From Streptomyces sp. CA-210063 (GTDB taxonomy: Bacteria; Actinomycetota; Actinomycetes; Streptomycetales; Streptomycetaceae), in contig NZ_CP102512.1 in the NCBI RefSeq assembly GCF_024612015.1, forward strand, positions 1,922,001-1,986,000: 64,000 nt of DNA, in the 5' to 3' direction. Position numbers and translations under genes: made by a program. The notes beneath the pieces are model-generated. The model made no database searches. It saw only the letters and a program-made list of their open reading frames with translations, and had not been told where the DNA came from. Position 1 is the stretch's first letter, and every line of letters begins with the position of its first letter. Below, one piece after another: positions 28,705 through 37,301 of this stretch.

Positions 28705-31557
28705 GTGCGACGGGAGTTCAAGGAGCCTGGGAGACCCCGCCCCGACCTGGTCATAGGCAGGGAGGAGCTGTTCGCCGGCGCTCGCGAGCAGCTTTCACGC
28801 GGCGGCAGTGTGCTCGTGCACGGCTCCGCCGGCATCGGTAAATCGACCGTCCTGCGCGCACTGGCCGCGGAATACGACGAAACGGCACGGACGGTACTGC
28901 GCTGCTCGGCCACCGAGTCGGAGTCGCATCTGCCGTTCCTCGCGCTGACCGATCTGCTCGGTCTGGTCATGGACGAGGTGTCCGACCAGCTGCCCGCCCC
29001 GCAGCGCACCGCGCTCGAATCCGCACTCACCGGCCGTGGCGAGTCCACCCTCCAGCGCGACGGGCTCGCCCTGCGGCTCGCCGTCCTGTCGACCCTGCGC
29101 GCGCTGGCCGCGAAAGGCCCGGTGCTGATCGTCGCGGACGACCTCCAGTGGCTGGATCCGGCCAGCGTCGAGCTGCTCGGGTTCGCCGCGCGGCGGCTCG
29201 GCGAGATGCCGGTGCGCATGCTGTGCGCCGTACGTACCTCGACGGACCCGCACGGGCATGAGCAGGACAGATATCTACGCGCGTCCCCTCCCGACACCCT
29301 CGCCCTCCGGGTCACCCCGCTCTCCAGGACGCACGTCGCCGAGCTGCTCGAGAACAGGGGCTACACCGGTCTGCCCCGCTCGACCGTGCGGGACATCCAC
29401 CGCACCAGCGGCGGCAACCCGCTGTTCGCGCTGGAGCTGGGCCGCGCCCTCGCCGACAGCCCGACCCCGCCGCGCCCGGGCGAGCCGCTGCCCGTGCCGA
29501 CCTCGCTGCGGACCCTGGTCCTGAACCGGCTCGACATGCTCTCGGCTCAGGCACGCCACACCCTGCTCGTCGCCTGCGCCGGTGCCCGTCCCACGGTGGC
29601 CCTGCTGCGCGCCGCGGGGCGGGAGAACGCCGAGGCGGAGACCGCGCAGGCCGTCGAGCTGGGGCTGCTCGCGCCGGAGCGGGAGGGGCCGGGCGTGCGC
29701 TTCGCGCACCCCCTGGTGTCGGCCGCGCTGTACGCCGAGGCCACCGCCCAGGAGCGGCGGGCCGCCCACGCCGCGCTGTCCACCGCCGCCGTCGACCCCA
29801 TCGAGCGGGCCCGGCATCTGGCGCTGGCCACCCATGGCACCGATCCGCAGGTCGCCGGGCAGCTGGGCGAGGCCGCGGCCGTGGCCCGGGACCGGGGCGC
29901 GCCCTCGGTCGCCGCCGAGCTGGGGCTGCTCTCGGCCCGGCACACCCCGGCGGACGCGGTCCCCGGCCCGGACGAGCGGCGGCTGCAGGCCGCCGAGGAC
30001 GCGCTGACCGCCGGGGAGAACGACCTCGGCCGGGACATCGCCCGCGAGGTACTGAGCCGGGCCACCGAGCCCGCCGAGCGGGTCCGGGCCTGGATGGTGG
30101 TGATCGACGCGGCCGGGCAGTCCCTCGCCGAGGTCGACGCCGTCTATCCGCAGGTCCTCGCCGACGCGGGCGACGACCCACGGCTGCTCGCCCTCGTCCG
30201 CTACCAGCTCGCCTGGCGGGCGCTGGTCCTCGAAGGCGACTTCGCCGAGGGCCGGGAGGAGGCCGCACGGGCGGCGGAGCTGGCCGCGCGGGCCGAGGAC
30301 CGGCGCACCGAACTCCTCGCGCTCGCCTTCCAGGCGCAGGCCGAGATCCTGATGGGGCACCCGGACGCGCCCATGACGATCAAGCGGGCGCTGAAGGAGC
30401 CGCAGGACCCGCAGCTCGCGTGCCACCACAACGGGGCGGGCGCGACCCGCTTCCGCTGGCTGATGATGAGCGACCAGCTCGGCGAGGCCCGGGCGACGAT
30501 CACCTCGCTGCTGCGTGAGGTGCGCCGGCGCGGCATGGTCGAGAGCGAGGTGCACTACGTGCGCTTCCTCGCCGAGACCGAACTGCGCTCCGGGCACTGC
30601 GGCCGGGCCCTCGACCTCGCCCGCGAGGGCTATGTCCTCGCCCGGGACTCCGGCATCGGCGAGGGCGCCTCCGCCATGCTCACCTCGCTCGCGGAGGCCG
30701 CCGGCGGTGACGTGGAGCGGGCCCAGGCCCTCGCCCGCGAGGCCGCCGAGCACGCGGAGCAGGATGGCGACCTGATGTATCTCTCCCGCGCCCTGGGCGC
30801 CCTCGGGCACGCGCAGTTGGTGGCGGGGGACGCGTGCGGCACGGTTCAATCGCTGCGCCGCGTACGGGAGTTGGAGGAGGGGCTCGGGGTCACCGACCCC
30901 GCGCGCGGCCGCTGGCACGGCGATCTCGCCGAAGCCCTGGTGCGGGTGGGCGAGTTGGCCGAGGCACAGGACGTCATCGACGTCACCCGGCAGCAGGCGC
31001 TGCGGCTCGGGCGGGAGAGCGTGCTCGCCGTCCTCGACCGGGCCGAGGCGCTGGTGCGCGCGGCACGAGGTGAACAGGACGCCGCCGTACGGCAGTTGAC
31101 CTCGGCGCAGGACCGGCTCGCCAAGCTGGGCAACGGCCTGGAGGAGGCGCGGGCCGCGTACGCCCTGGCGGGTCTGCGCACTCTCCCGCAGGCGCACGGC
31201 CTCGCCCGGCCAGGGGGGACGCCCACCCCGGCCTCGTACGACGAGGCGGCCCGGCTGTTCCGCCGCTGCCGCGCGCTGCCCTGGCTGCGTCAGGTGGAGC
31301 AGGCCACGGTCGCCCCGGCGCCTTTGCAGCAGCCCGCGGTCGCGCCGTCGGCGCTGGACGCCCTCGCCGTGCTCGCGGCGACCGAACGCCAGGTCGCGGA
31401 GCTGGTCATGGAGGGCGCGACCAACCGGGAGATCGCCGGCCGGCTGTACATCAGCGTGAAGACGGTCGAGGCGACACTCACGCGGGTCTACCGGAAGCTG
31501 GGCATCCGTTCGCGTGTGGACATCGTGCGTCTGGCGGCGGGACACCGTACGAACTGA
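28705..31557 (+). CDS. LAL-type (large ATP-binding LuxR) transcriptional regulator
   Basis: A 950-residue MalT-like regulator. Walker A is HGSAGIGKST (about 39-48) and Walker B is VLIVADDLQWLD (about 144-155). A long helical, TPR-like middle follows. The C-terminal LuxR HTH is ATERQVAELVMEGATNREIA then VKTVEATLTRVYRKLGIRSR (about 890-945). GTG 28705 has GGGGAGCGG upstream. LAL proteins activate secondary-metabolite or polymer-degradation genes in response to ATP and an inducer. The next gene is a secreted trypsin, but no direct link is visible. Confidence 0.92.
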   Translation: MRREFKEPGRPRPDLVIGREELFAGAREQLSRGGSVLVHGSAGIGKSTVLRALAAEYDETARTVLRCSATESESHLPFLALTDLLGLVMDEVSDQLPAPQRTALESALTGRGESTLQRDGLALRLAVLSTLRALAAKGPVLIVADDLQWLDPASVELLGFAARRLGEMPVRMLCAVRTSTDPHGHEQDRYLRASPPDTLALRVTPLSRTHVAELLENRGYTGLPRSTVRDIHRTSGGNPLFALELGRALADSPTPPRPGEPLPVPTSLRTLVLNRLDMLSAQARHTLLVACAGARPTVALLRAAGRENAEAETAQAVELGLLAPEREGPGVRFAHPLVSAALYAEATAQERRAAHAALSTAAVDPIERARHLALATHGTDPQVAGQLGEAAAVARDRGAPSVAAELGLLSARHTPADAVPGPDERRLQAAEDALTAGENDLGRDIAREVLSRATEPAERVRAWMVVIDAAGQSLAEVDAVYPQVLADAGDDPRLLALVRYQLAWRALVLEGDFAEGREEAARAAELAARAEDRRTELLALAFQAQAEILMGHPDAPMTIKRALKEPQDPQLACHHNGAGATRFRWLMMSDQLGEARATITSLLREVRRRGMVESEVHYVRFLAETELRSGHCGRALDLAREGYVLARDSGIGEGASAMLTSLAEAAGGDVERAQALAREAAEHAEQDGDLMYLSRALGALGHAQLVAGDACGTVQSLRRVRELEEGLGVTDPARGRWHGDLAEALVRVGELAEAQDVIDVTRQQALRLGRESVLAVLDRAEALVRAARGEQDAAVRQLTSAQDRLAKLGNGLEEARAAYALAGLRTLPQAHGLARPGGTPTPASYDEAARLFRRCRALPWLRQVEQATVAPAPLQQPAVAPSALDALAVLAATERQVAELVMEGATNREIAGRLYISVKTVEATLTRVYRKLGIRSRVDIVRLAAGHRTN

Positions 31558-31877
31558 CCTCCCCGGGACCGGCTGACGAACCCCTCCCGGGGCCTGGGCC
31601 CTGTCGTCACACTCCCGTGCGCGCAGCGACCTTGCGACTCCAGCCTAGGCTCAAACCCCGGCCCGGGTCATCGAGGGTTTTCCCTCCCCAACTCCCTTAG
31701 GGGGATCCCCCCTTGGGAGGGGATCACTCCGGCTCATAGTTTTTGTGACGTGCCCACGCCAGGGCACACAGACCGGCCCGCCGCCCCGCTCGGCTCCCCC
31801 GAGCGGGGCGGCACCGCGGGCTCTGTGCACTCCCCCCACCCGCGCGTCCCCCACCGGCAACCCCCATGAGGAGAACC
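31558..31877. other. Leader region of the trypsin gene
   Basis: A 320-bp gap without a gene. It holds a palindromic GGGGATCCCC-type block near 31705, a possible -10 in the AT-rich ATAGTTTTTG patch (31737-31746), and a strong 5' leader hairpin at 31780-31812. Confidence 0.5.
31780..31812 (+). promoter_or_regulatory. 14-bp perfect hairpin in the trypsin mRNA leader
   Basis: GCCGCCCCGCTCGG (31780-31793) pairs with CCGAGCGGGGCGGC (31799-31812) around a 5-nt loop, 65 nt before the start codon. It may be a 5' stabiliser or the end of the upstream LAL transcript. Confidence 0.55.
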
Positions 31878-32675
31878 ATGTTCGGGTTCAACCTGGCCAA
31901 GAAGTCGATGGTCGCCGCCGCGGCCACCGCTGCCGCCGCCGCTGCCGCGCTGCTCACCGCCCCCGGCGCCGTCGCCGCTCCCCAGCCCATCGTCGGCGGT
32001 ACGACCACCACCGCGGCCGCGTACCCGTACGTCATGCAGATCACGAACGCCTCGCAGAGCCAGTTCTGTGGCGGCACCCTGGTCTCGCCCACCAAGGTCG
32101 TCACCGCGGCGCACTGTGTGGACGGCAGAACGACCTCCAGCACCCGCGTGGTCGGCGGCCGTACCTACCGCAACGGCACCAACGGCACGGTCAGCCAGGT
32201 CACCGACATCTGGGTCCACCCCAGCTACACGGACGCCACCGCCGGTGACGACGTGGCCGTGCTGACCCTGGCGACCTCGATGCCGTACACCCCGATCGGC
32301 TACGCCTCGTCGAGCCAGACCTCCCTGTACACGGCGGGCACCACCGCCCGCATCCTCGGCTGGGGCACCACCTCCTCGGGCGGCTCCTCCTCCAACCAGC
32401 TCCGCACCGCGACCGTGCCGGTCGTCGCCAACTCGGTCTGCGGCAGCTCCAGCTCCTACGGCTCCGAGTTCATCGCGAGCGACATGGTGTGCGCCGGATA
32501 CACCTCCGGCGGCGTGGACACCTGCCAGGGCGACAGCGGCGGTCCCCTGATCATCGGGGGCGTCCTGGCAGGCATCACTTCCTGGGGTTATGGCTGCGCC
32601 GACGCGCAGTACCCCGGTATCTACACCCGGCTGACCACGTTCTCGAACCTGGTGACCGCTGAAGTCAACTCCTAG
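31878..32675 (+). CDS. Secreted trypsin-like serine protease
   Basis: A 265-residue S1A peptidase. A signal peptide ends near GAVAA, followed by a very short APQP propeptide and the mature N-terminus IVGG. The catalytic triad is visible in VTAAHC (His), DDVAVLTL (Asp) and CQGDSGGP (Ser). Aspartate in VDTCQGDSGG sits at the S1-pocket position 189, predicting cleavage after Arg/Lys as in Streptomyces griseus trypsin. I chose the ATG at 31878 because ATGAGGAG just upstream is its ribosome site; the in-frame ATG at 31866 lies inside that site. It probably functions in extracellular protein degradation and developmental proteolysis. Confidence 0.94.
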   Translation: MFGFNLAKKSMVAAAATAAAAAAALLTAPGAVAAPQPIVGGTTTTAAAYPYVMQITNASQSQFCGGTLVSPTKVVTAAHCVDGRTTSSTRVVGGRTYRNGTNGTVSQVTDIWVHPSYTDATAGDDVAVLTLATSMPYTPIGYASSSQTSLYTAGTTARILGWGTTSSGGSSSNQLRTATVPVVANSVCGSSSSYGSEFIASDMVCAGYTSGGVDTCQGDSGGPLIIGGVLAGITSWGYGCADAQYPGIYTRLTTFSNLVTAEVNS

Positions 32676-32711
32676 CGGCCCCGGCCTTCGAGGCCCGGCA
32701 CCCGGAAGACT

Positions 32712-32781
32712 CCTGAGGCACAACCTCAGGTGATGACCAGGGGGCGTCGCGAACCTGCCACGAGCGGTTCGCGGCGCCCCC
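32712..32781. terminator. Two hairpins between convergent trypsin and AlkZ-like genes
   Basis: CCTGAGG-CACAA-CCTCAGG (32712-32730) is followed by a 16-nt-armed hairpin (32740-32755 with 32766-32781, one mismatch, 10-nt loop). This is a bidirectional terminator for the two convergent genes. Confidence 0.75.
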
Positions 32782-32813
32782 TCTCCAATGTCCGGTCCCA
32801 TGTCCGGGTACTT

Positions 32814-34196
32814 TCAAGGGGCTACGGTGGCGACGGTGCCGTAGCGGATGTCGTACGGTCCGTCGCCGTGCAGCGTGGTGAGGGTGCGCTCGGCCTCCGT
32901 CACCAGGTCGGCCCGCTGTTCCTTGGTGAGGCGGCCGAAGGGTTCGAGGGTGAGGACGTCGGCGTCGAGCTTCCAGATCCCCGCCAGGAAACCGTCGACG
33001 AGGAAGGTGCGGTAGGCCTGATTCCCTTGCCAGCTACGGCCCTTGAGGTCCGGCGGCACCACGCGGGAGCGGTCGGCGTGGGAGAGGAGCAGGTTGTCGA
33101 ACTCGGGGAGCAGGCGGGGCGGGGCCGGGGTGTCCGGGTCGGGGCGGGGAGCCTCGGGGAGGTCGAAGAGTTCGACGCCGTCGTCGTCGCGGAAGGTGAG
33201 CAGCTCCGGGCGCAGCCGCTCGAAGGCCTCGCGCAGCCGGGTCAGTCCGGCCCAGGTCTGCATGTCCTTGACGGAGGCGGGCCCGAAGGCGGCGAGATAG
33301 CGCCGGACGACGGTCTCGGGGGCGGGGGCCGGTTCGGCGGGGCGGCCGAGCCAGTGCTCGGCGGTGGTCAGGGCGACCTGGCCACTCCTGCCCCACAGCC
33401 CTCGCGGGGTGACCTGGACGAGCGGCAGCCTGCAGCGGGCGGCGATGCCCAGGGCGAACGGGTCGGCGTCGGGCCACTCGACGAGCAGGGCCTCACGCAG
33501 TTGCTTCAGGGTGCGCGGCTCGGCCTCCACGAGTTCCCGCGCGAGGGCCGCGAGCCGGTCGAGATCGACCCCGGCGAGCCCCTTGCGGAACTGGTGCAGC
33601 TCCCGCTCCCGGGCCGGCTGCACCAGGGGCCGCAGCGTGAGGCAGTCCTCGGCCGTGTGGGTGTGGATCGTGGACCGCATGGTGACGATGCGGACGACGG
33701 CCCGGTCGGCCATGAGCATCGACAACTGCTCGGGCACGAAGCCGTCCAGCCGGGCGGCGAGCGCGTAGTACGGCGGCTGCACGTTCTGGGCCTGAAGCCC
33801 GAGGAGGTGCTGGACGGCGTCGTAGGCGGACATGGGCGGTGTCGCGGATCCTGCGGGGGGCTGGGGCGGTGTCGCCGGTCCAGCTGCGGACCCGGCCGGT
33901 ACCGACGGCCCACCTGCGGACCCGGCCGGTACCGCCGATCCAGTCGCGGACCCGGCCGGTGTCGACGGCCCGGCGGCGGGCTTGGACTCGGCCGATGCCT
34001 CAGCAGCTGCCGCTGCCTCTGCAGCTGCCTCGGCGGGCACGGGCGCCCGGTGCAGCAGGAGCTGGCGGGCCAGGGTCGCGCGGTTGAGGGCACGGGTGCC
34101 GAGCCGGAGTGCGGTCTGGGTCGCCTTGCTGGCCGTCACCTTGTTCGCGGTCACCTTGTTCGCCGTCGCCCCGTTCGCGGTCTCCTTGTTCGTCAT
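32814..34196 (-). CDS. AlkZ/YcaQ-like winged-helix DNA glycosylase family protein (HTH_42)
   Basis: A 460-residue member of the HTH_42 family, which includes AlkZ-type glycosylases that remove bulky or crosslinked alkyl bases. The family Q-x-Q motif is present in HLLGLQAQNVQPPY, followed by TMRSTIHTHTAEDC and, near the C-terminus, FDNLLLSHADRSRV and FLVDGFLAGIW. The protein is split by an unusual insert of about 70 residues rich in A, G, S and P (about 55-122) between LNRATLARQLLL and AYDAVQHLLGLQ, elements normally adjacent. The insert is encoded partly by 30-bp tandem repeats. The ATG at 34196 and a GTG 9 nt upstream are both possible. Function in self-resistance or general repair is inference. 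Confidence 0.82.
   Translation of the reverse strand: MTNKETANGATANKVTANKVTASKATQTALRLGTRALNRATLARQLLLHRAPVPAEAAAEAAAAAEASAESKPAAGPSTPAGSATGSAVPAGSAGGPSVPAGSAAGPATPPQPPAGSATPPMSAYDAVQHLLGLQAQNVQPPYYALAARLDGFVPEQLSMLMADRAVVRIVTMRSTIHTHTAEDCLTLRPLVQPARERELHQFRKGLAGVDLDRLAALARELVEAEPRTLKQLREALLVEWPDADPFALGIAARCRLPLVQVTPRGLWGRSGQVALTTAEHWLGRPAEPAPAPETVVRRYLAAFGPASVKDMQTWAGLTRLREAFERLRPELLTFRDDDGVELFDLPEAPRPDPDTPAPPRLLPEFDNLLLSHADRSRVVPPDLKGRSWQGNQAYRTFLVDGFLAGIWKLDADVLTLEPFGRLTKEQRADLVTEAERTLTTLHGDGPYDIRYGTVATVAP
33841..33960. repeat. 30-bp in-frame minisatellite inside the AlkZ-like gene
   Basis: Three good copies (33871-33900, 33901-33930, 33931-33960) each end in GCGGACCCGGCCGGT, plus a degenerate copy at 33841-33870. 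Each unit encodes ten residues of the PAGSA type on the minus strand. Confidence 0.85.
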
Positions 34197-34353
34197 GCTG
34201 CGCACGCTAGCGGGGGTCGCGGACAGGTTCTGTCCTCGACGAGACCGTTTCTGTCCGCATTCCCTCCACCCCTCACCGACTCCCGCGGGGTTTGCCCCGT
34301 ATATCCTGCTCGATGATCACCCAGTCGTACGCGCAACTCGGAAGGCATCCGCG

Positions 34354-35520
34354 ATGGCCGATCGACGCGCCCGCCCGGCCGCCTCGAAGGGCGCCAGGAA
34401 GTCCGCCTGGCGCCGCGCCCTGACCCCTCCGTCGACACCACCCACCGATTCCGCGGCGCCGAGCCCGGAACCGGCGGCTCCGGCCTCGGCCGAGCGGGCG
34501 CCCAGCGTCGTGGAGGCGGCCCTGTACCAGGACGGCGTACGCGTCTCCTCCCCCGCCACGCTCGCCGACACCTACCGCGAGCTGCGGGAGGCACCGGCCG
34601 GGATGGCGTGGATCGGGCTGGCCCGCCCGACGGAGGGTGAACTCCTCTCCCTGGCAGCCGAGTTCGACCTGCACCCGCTCGCCGTCGAGGACGCGATGGA
34701 GGCCCATCAGCGCCCCAAGCTGGAGCGCTACGGCGACACCCTCTTCGTCGTCCTGCGCGCCGCCCGCTACCTCGACGCGCCCGAGGAGGTCGACTTCGGC
34801 GAGCTGCACGTCTTCGTGGGGCCCGACTTCGTCATCACGGTCCGCCACGGCGCGGCCCCCGACCTCTCGGCCGTCCGCCACCGCATGGAGGAGACCCCGG
34901 AGCTGCTGAAGCTCGGCCCCGAGGCGGTCCTCTACGCCATCCTCGACGCGGTGGTCGACGGCTATGTGCCCGTCGTCGCCGGTGTCCAGAACGACGTCGA
35001 CGAGATCGAGACGGAGGTCTTCCGCGGCGACCCGGAAGTCTCCCGCCGCATCTACGAGCTCTCCCGCGAAATGGTCGAGTTCCAGCGCGCCACCCGGCCC
35101 CTCGTCGGCATGCTCCACGGCCTCATGGCCGGCTTCGCCAAGTACGAGACGGACGAGGAACTCCAGCGCTACCTCCGCGACGTCGCCGACCACGTCACCC
35201 ACACCAGCGAACGCGTCGACACCTTCCGCCAGGCCCTCACCGACATCCTCACGGTCAACGCCACCCTCGTCACGCAGCAACAGAACGCGGAGATGCGCGC
35301 GTTGGCGGAGGCGGGCTTCGAACAGAACGAGGAGATCAAGAAGATCTCGTCGTGGGCGGCGATTCTGTTTGCTCCGACACTCGTAGGAACTATTTACGGG
35401 ATGAACTTCGAGGATATGCCTGAGTTGGGCTGGAGCTTCGGATACCCCTTCGCGATCGGCTTGATGGGGGTAGTTTGCGTCAGTTTGTACGTAATTTTCA
35501 AGCGGCGCGACTGGCTCTAG
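34354..35520 (+). CDS. CorA-family magnesium/cobalt transporter
   Basis: A 388-residue CorA-type channel: a long cytoplasmic N-terminal domain with alpha-beta core and stalk helix, then two C-terminal membrane spans. The diagnostic YGMNFEDMPEL loop (about 350) is intact; it is the Mg2+ selectivity filter YGMNF. AAGG precedes the ATG. The N-terminal 50 residues are Pro/Ala-rich and unconserved. It is the last ordinary chromosomal gene before the decayed accessory region. Confidence 0.94.
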   Translation: MADRRARPAASKGARKSAWRRALTPPSTPPTDSAAPSPEPAAPASAERAPSVVEAALYQDGVRVSSPATLADTYRELREAPAGMAWIGLARPTEGELLSLAAEFDLHPLAVEDAMEAHQRPKLERYGDTLFVVLRAARYLDAPEEVDFGELHVFVGPDFVITVRHGAAPDLSAVRHRMEETPELLKLGPEAVLYAILDAVVDGYVPVVAGVQNDVDEIETEVFRGDPEVSRRIYELSREMVEFQRATRPLVGMLHGLMAGFAKYETDEELQRYLRDVADHVTHTSERVDTFRQALTDILTVNATLVTQQQNAEMRALAEAGFEQNEEIKKISSWAAILFAPTLVGTIYGMNFEDMPELGWSFGYPFAIGLMGVVCVSLYVIFKRRDWL

Positions 35521-36162
35521 AAACCTGGCACCGCGCTCAGCCCTTCTTCGCGCTTTGCTCTCGCATCTCTTACAAATCGAGCCAGAAACGGCCGTGGGGA
35601 GTCTCTGGGGAGAAGTGATGCGGGTGATCTCCTCGCCCTACCTCCAAAGAGCCCCTGACCAGGTCTTTTGCGCATTGGCTGCCAGTGGGGAGAATCCGGG
35701 GAGAAACGAATGGCAGCCCCCGTGGATTTTCGGCAACTGGCCCGCATGGCTTTCTGTTCGGCACCCCCGCGCGACGTCGCCGCCGCTGCAGCCACATCAC
35801 AGACAGTGAGAATTTCGGCTGCCCCTGTTCGCCGACGATCCTGTGTAGTCCACCTTCGATGACGGCCAGCCTGTACTGCTGCAGGTCTTTCCCTTCGGAA
35901 GGTACGGTGCCGGCCGTGTCCTGTGACTGAGAGTCCGTCCGTTCCCGCACCGCCCGTTCCCGGGCATCAGTACACACAACACGCACCCACAAAAGAGCAG
36001 GTCCAGCTTCGTGCAGACACCCAGAGCGTCAAGGCCGACGTCCTGCTCAGGGCTGAGCATCACTGCGGCAACCAGCTCACCCGGGGATCCGCCCCCGCTC
36101 GCTCCGGACTCCAGCTCACGCATCATGACCCTCGCACTGTCTCCGGCCGCCATAATGGAGTC
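35521..36162. other. Gene-free junction region with 21-bp direct repeats
   Basis: No convincing gene. Two 21-bp repeats sharing GTGGGGA and GGGGAGAA lie at 35594-35614 and 35685-35705. Base composition becomes more mixed than in the flanks. A minus-strand segment from about 36141 leftward begins MMRELESGASGGG and has weak coding character but soon loses frame; I could not assign it. Confidence 0.5.
35594..35705. repeat. 21-bp direct repeat pair at accessory-region boundary
   Basis: Copies 35594-35614 and 35685-35705 match at 18 of 21 positions, all mismatches being in the central 5 nt between GTGGGGAG and GGGGAGAA. They could be arm-type recombinase sites or attachment-site debris; no integrase is visible. 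Confidence 0.55.
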
Positions 36163-36555
36163 ATGCCCTCCAGCCCACAGCACCCCGCACCCACCCCGAC
36201 GGACGTCTCGGGCGCGGACGCCGAGGACCTCGCGCTGTACCGGGAGAAGTTCCGCCGCCGTCTGCCGGAATCACTGGACGAGTTGCGCGGGCCGACCCGC
36301 GGTGTCGTGGATCTGCCGCTGCACATGGCCTGGTCCGGGATGACCTCATACGACCTGGGCAAGCCGCGCCAGCGTATGGGCCTGTACCGCACTGTCCTGC
36401 ACGAGGGCCTGCACGACGATCTGCCCCGCTACCTCGACCAGGACCTGCTCCTCCAGCTGTGGCCGGTGCTGCGCACCCTCGTCGGCCGCACCGTGCGCGC
36501 CGTATGGGAAGACGCCTTCCCCCAGCTCGCCTCCCGCACCCGGGCAGCCGCGTGA
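36163..36555 (+). CDS. Hypothetical protein coupled to an AbiEii-like nucleotidyltransferase gene
   Basis: A 130-residue soluble protein with no motif I can name; the core runs LYREKFRRRLPESLDELRGP through PRQRMGLYRTVLHEG to DLLLQLWPVLRTLV. GGAG precedes the ATG at 36163. Its stop overlaps the GTG start of the nucleotidyltransferase relic (GTGA), so the two were translated together. By position it may be the antitoxin or accessory partner of an AbiEii/MenT-like toxin (inference from gene pairing only). Confidence 0.65.
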   Translation: MPSSPQHPAPTPTDVSGADAEDLALYREKFRRRLPESLDELRGPTRGVVDLPLHMAWSGMTSYDLGKPRQRMGLYRTVLHEGLHDDLPRYLDQDLLLQLWPVLRTLVGRTVRAVWEDAFPQLASRTRAAA

Positions 36556-37229
36556 CGGACATGCCGGAGCTGCACACACGGCTCCTGGCGGATGTGATCG
36601 CGCTCGGTTCCCGTATCCACTGGTTCTCACCGGTGGATACGCCGTGCGGGCACACCGCCTCGTGAACCGCCCCAGCCAGGACCTCGACGTCGCCACCGAG
36701 AACCCGGCGCCCATGACCGACATCGCCGCCACGCTCCGCGCCGGCCTGGAAGCCCGCGGCTGGAAGGTGCACGCGCTGGAGACCGCCCCGCTGTCCGCCC
36801 GCTTCACCGTGACCGACCCGGCCACCGGGCAAGAATGCGAAGTCGACATCCTCAAGGAGATCTTCTGGCGGCCGGTCGCCCAGAGCCCGTACGGGCCCGT
36901 CCTCGCGGAGGAGGACGTGATCGGGACCAAGGTCCGCGCCCTCGCCGACCGTGGGGCGCCCCGCGACCTAATCGACGTGTTCGCAGCCTCCCGCCGCTGG
37001 ACCAATGCCGAGCTCGAAGAGTTCGGCCGCCGCCACGCCCGCGGCCGCTTCGAGCGCGAGGATCTGCAGTCGAACCTCACGGGCGCCGAGTGGACCGACG
37101 ACGAAGCCTTCGGCGCCTATGGGCTCGATGACGCTACCATCACCGCTCTCCGCACCTTGGGCCGTGGAGTGGGCCGACGACCTCGCCACCCGTCTCCTCG
37201 AGGAGGCCGATGATCCGGACATCGACTGA
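36552..37229 (+). pseudogene. Frameshifted AbiEii/AbiGii-type nucleotidyltransferase
   Basis: Starting at GTG 36552 (4-nt overlap with the upstream gene) the sequence reads TDMPELHTRLLADVIALGSR. A single missing base near 36613 then shifts the frame to YPLVLTGGYAVRAHRLVNRP and SQDLDVAT, the GG...DxD nucleotidyltransferase core. The middle part includes DLIDVFAASRRWTNAELEEF. A single extra T near 37157 shifts it again, after which WAVEWADDLATRLLEEAD runs to a stop at 37229. The two indels compensate. Without them it would be a complete toxin-type protein of about 225 residues. Translation from GTG 36644 alone would lack the GG motif. Confidence 0.75.
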
Positions 37230-37301
37230 TCACGTCCGGATGAGATCACATCTGCAATCGATCAGCGTAAGAACCAGGAAATGAGTAGGTAGCAAAAGTT
37301 C

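Noticed and set aside
36552..36644. Programmed -1 frameshift in the AbiEii-type gene
   Set aside because: The 0-frame codons at the shift (ggt tcc cgt) do not form a slippery heptamer, no pseudoknot is obvious, and a second opposite shift exists near 37157. Simple decay or sequence error is likelier.
36163..37229. Functional AbiE phage-defence toxin-antitoxin system
   Set aside because: The 130-residue partner lacks recognisable AbiEi winged-helix features and the toxin has two frameshifts, so an active system cannot be claimed.
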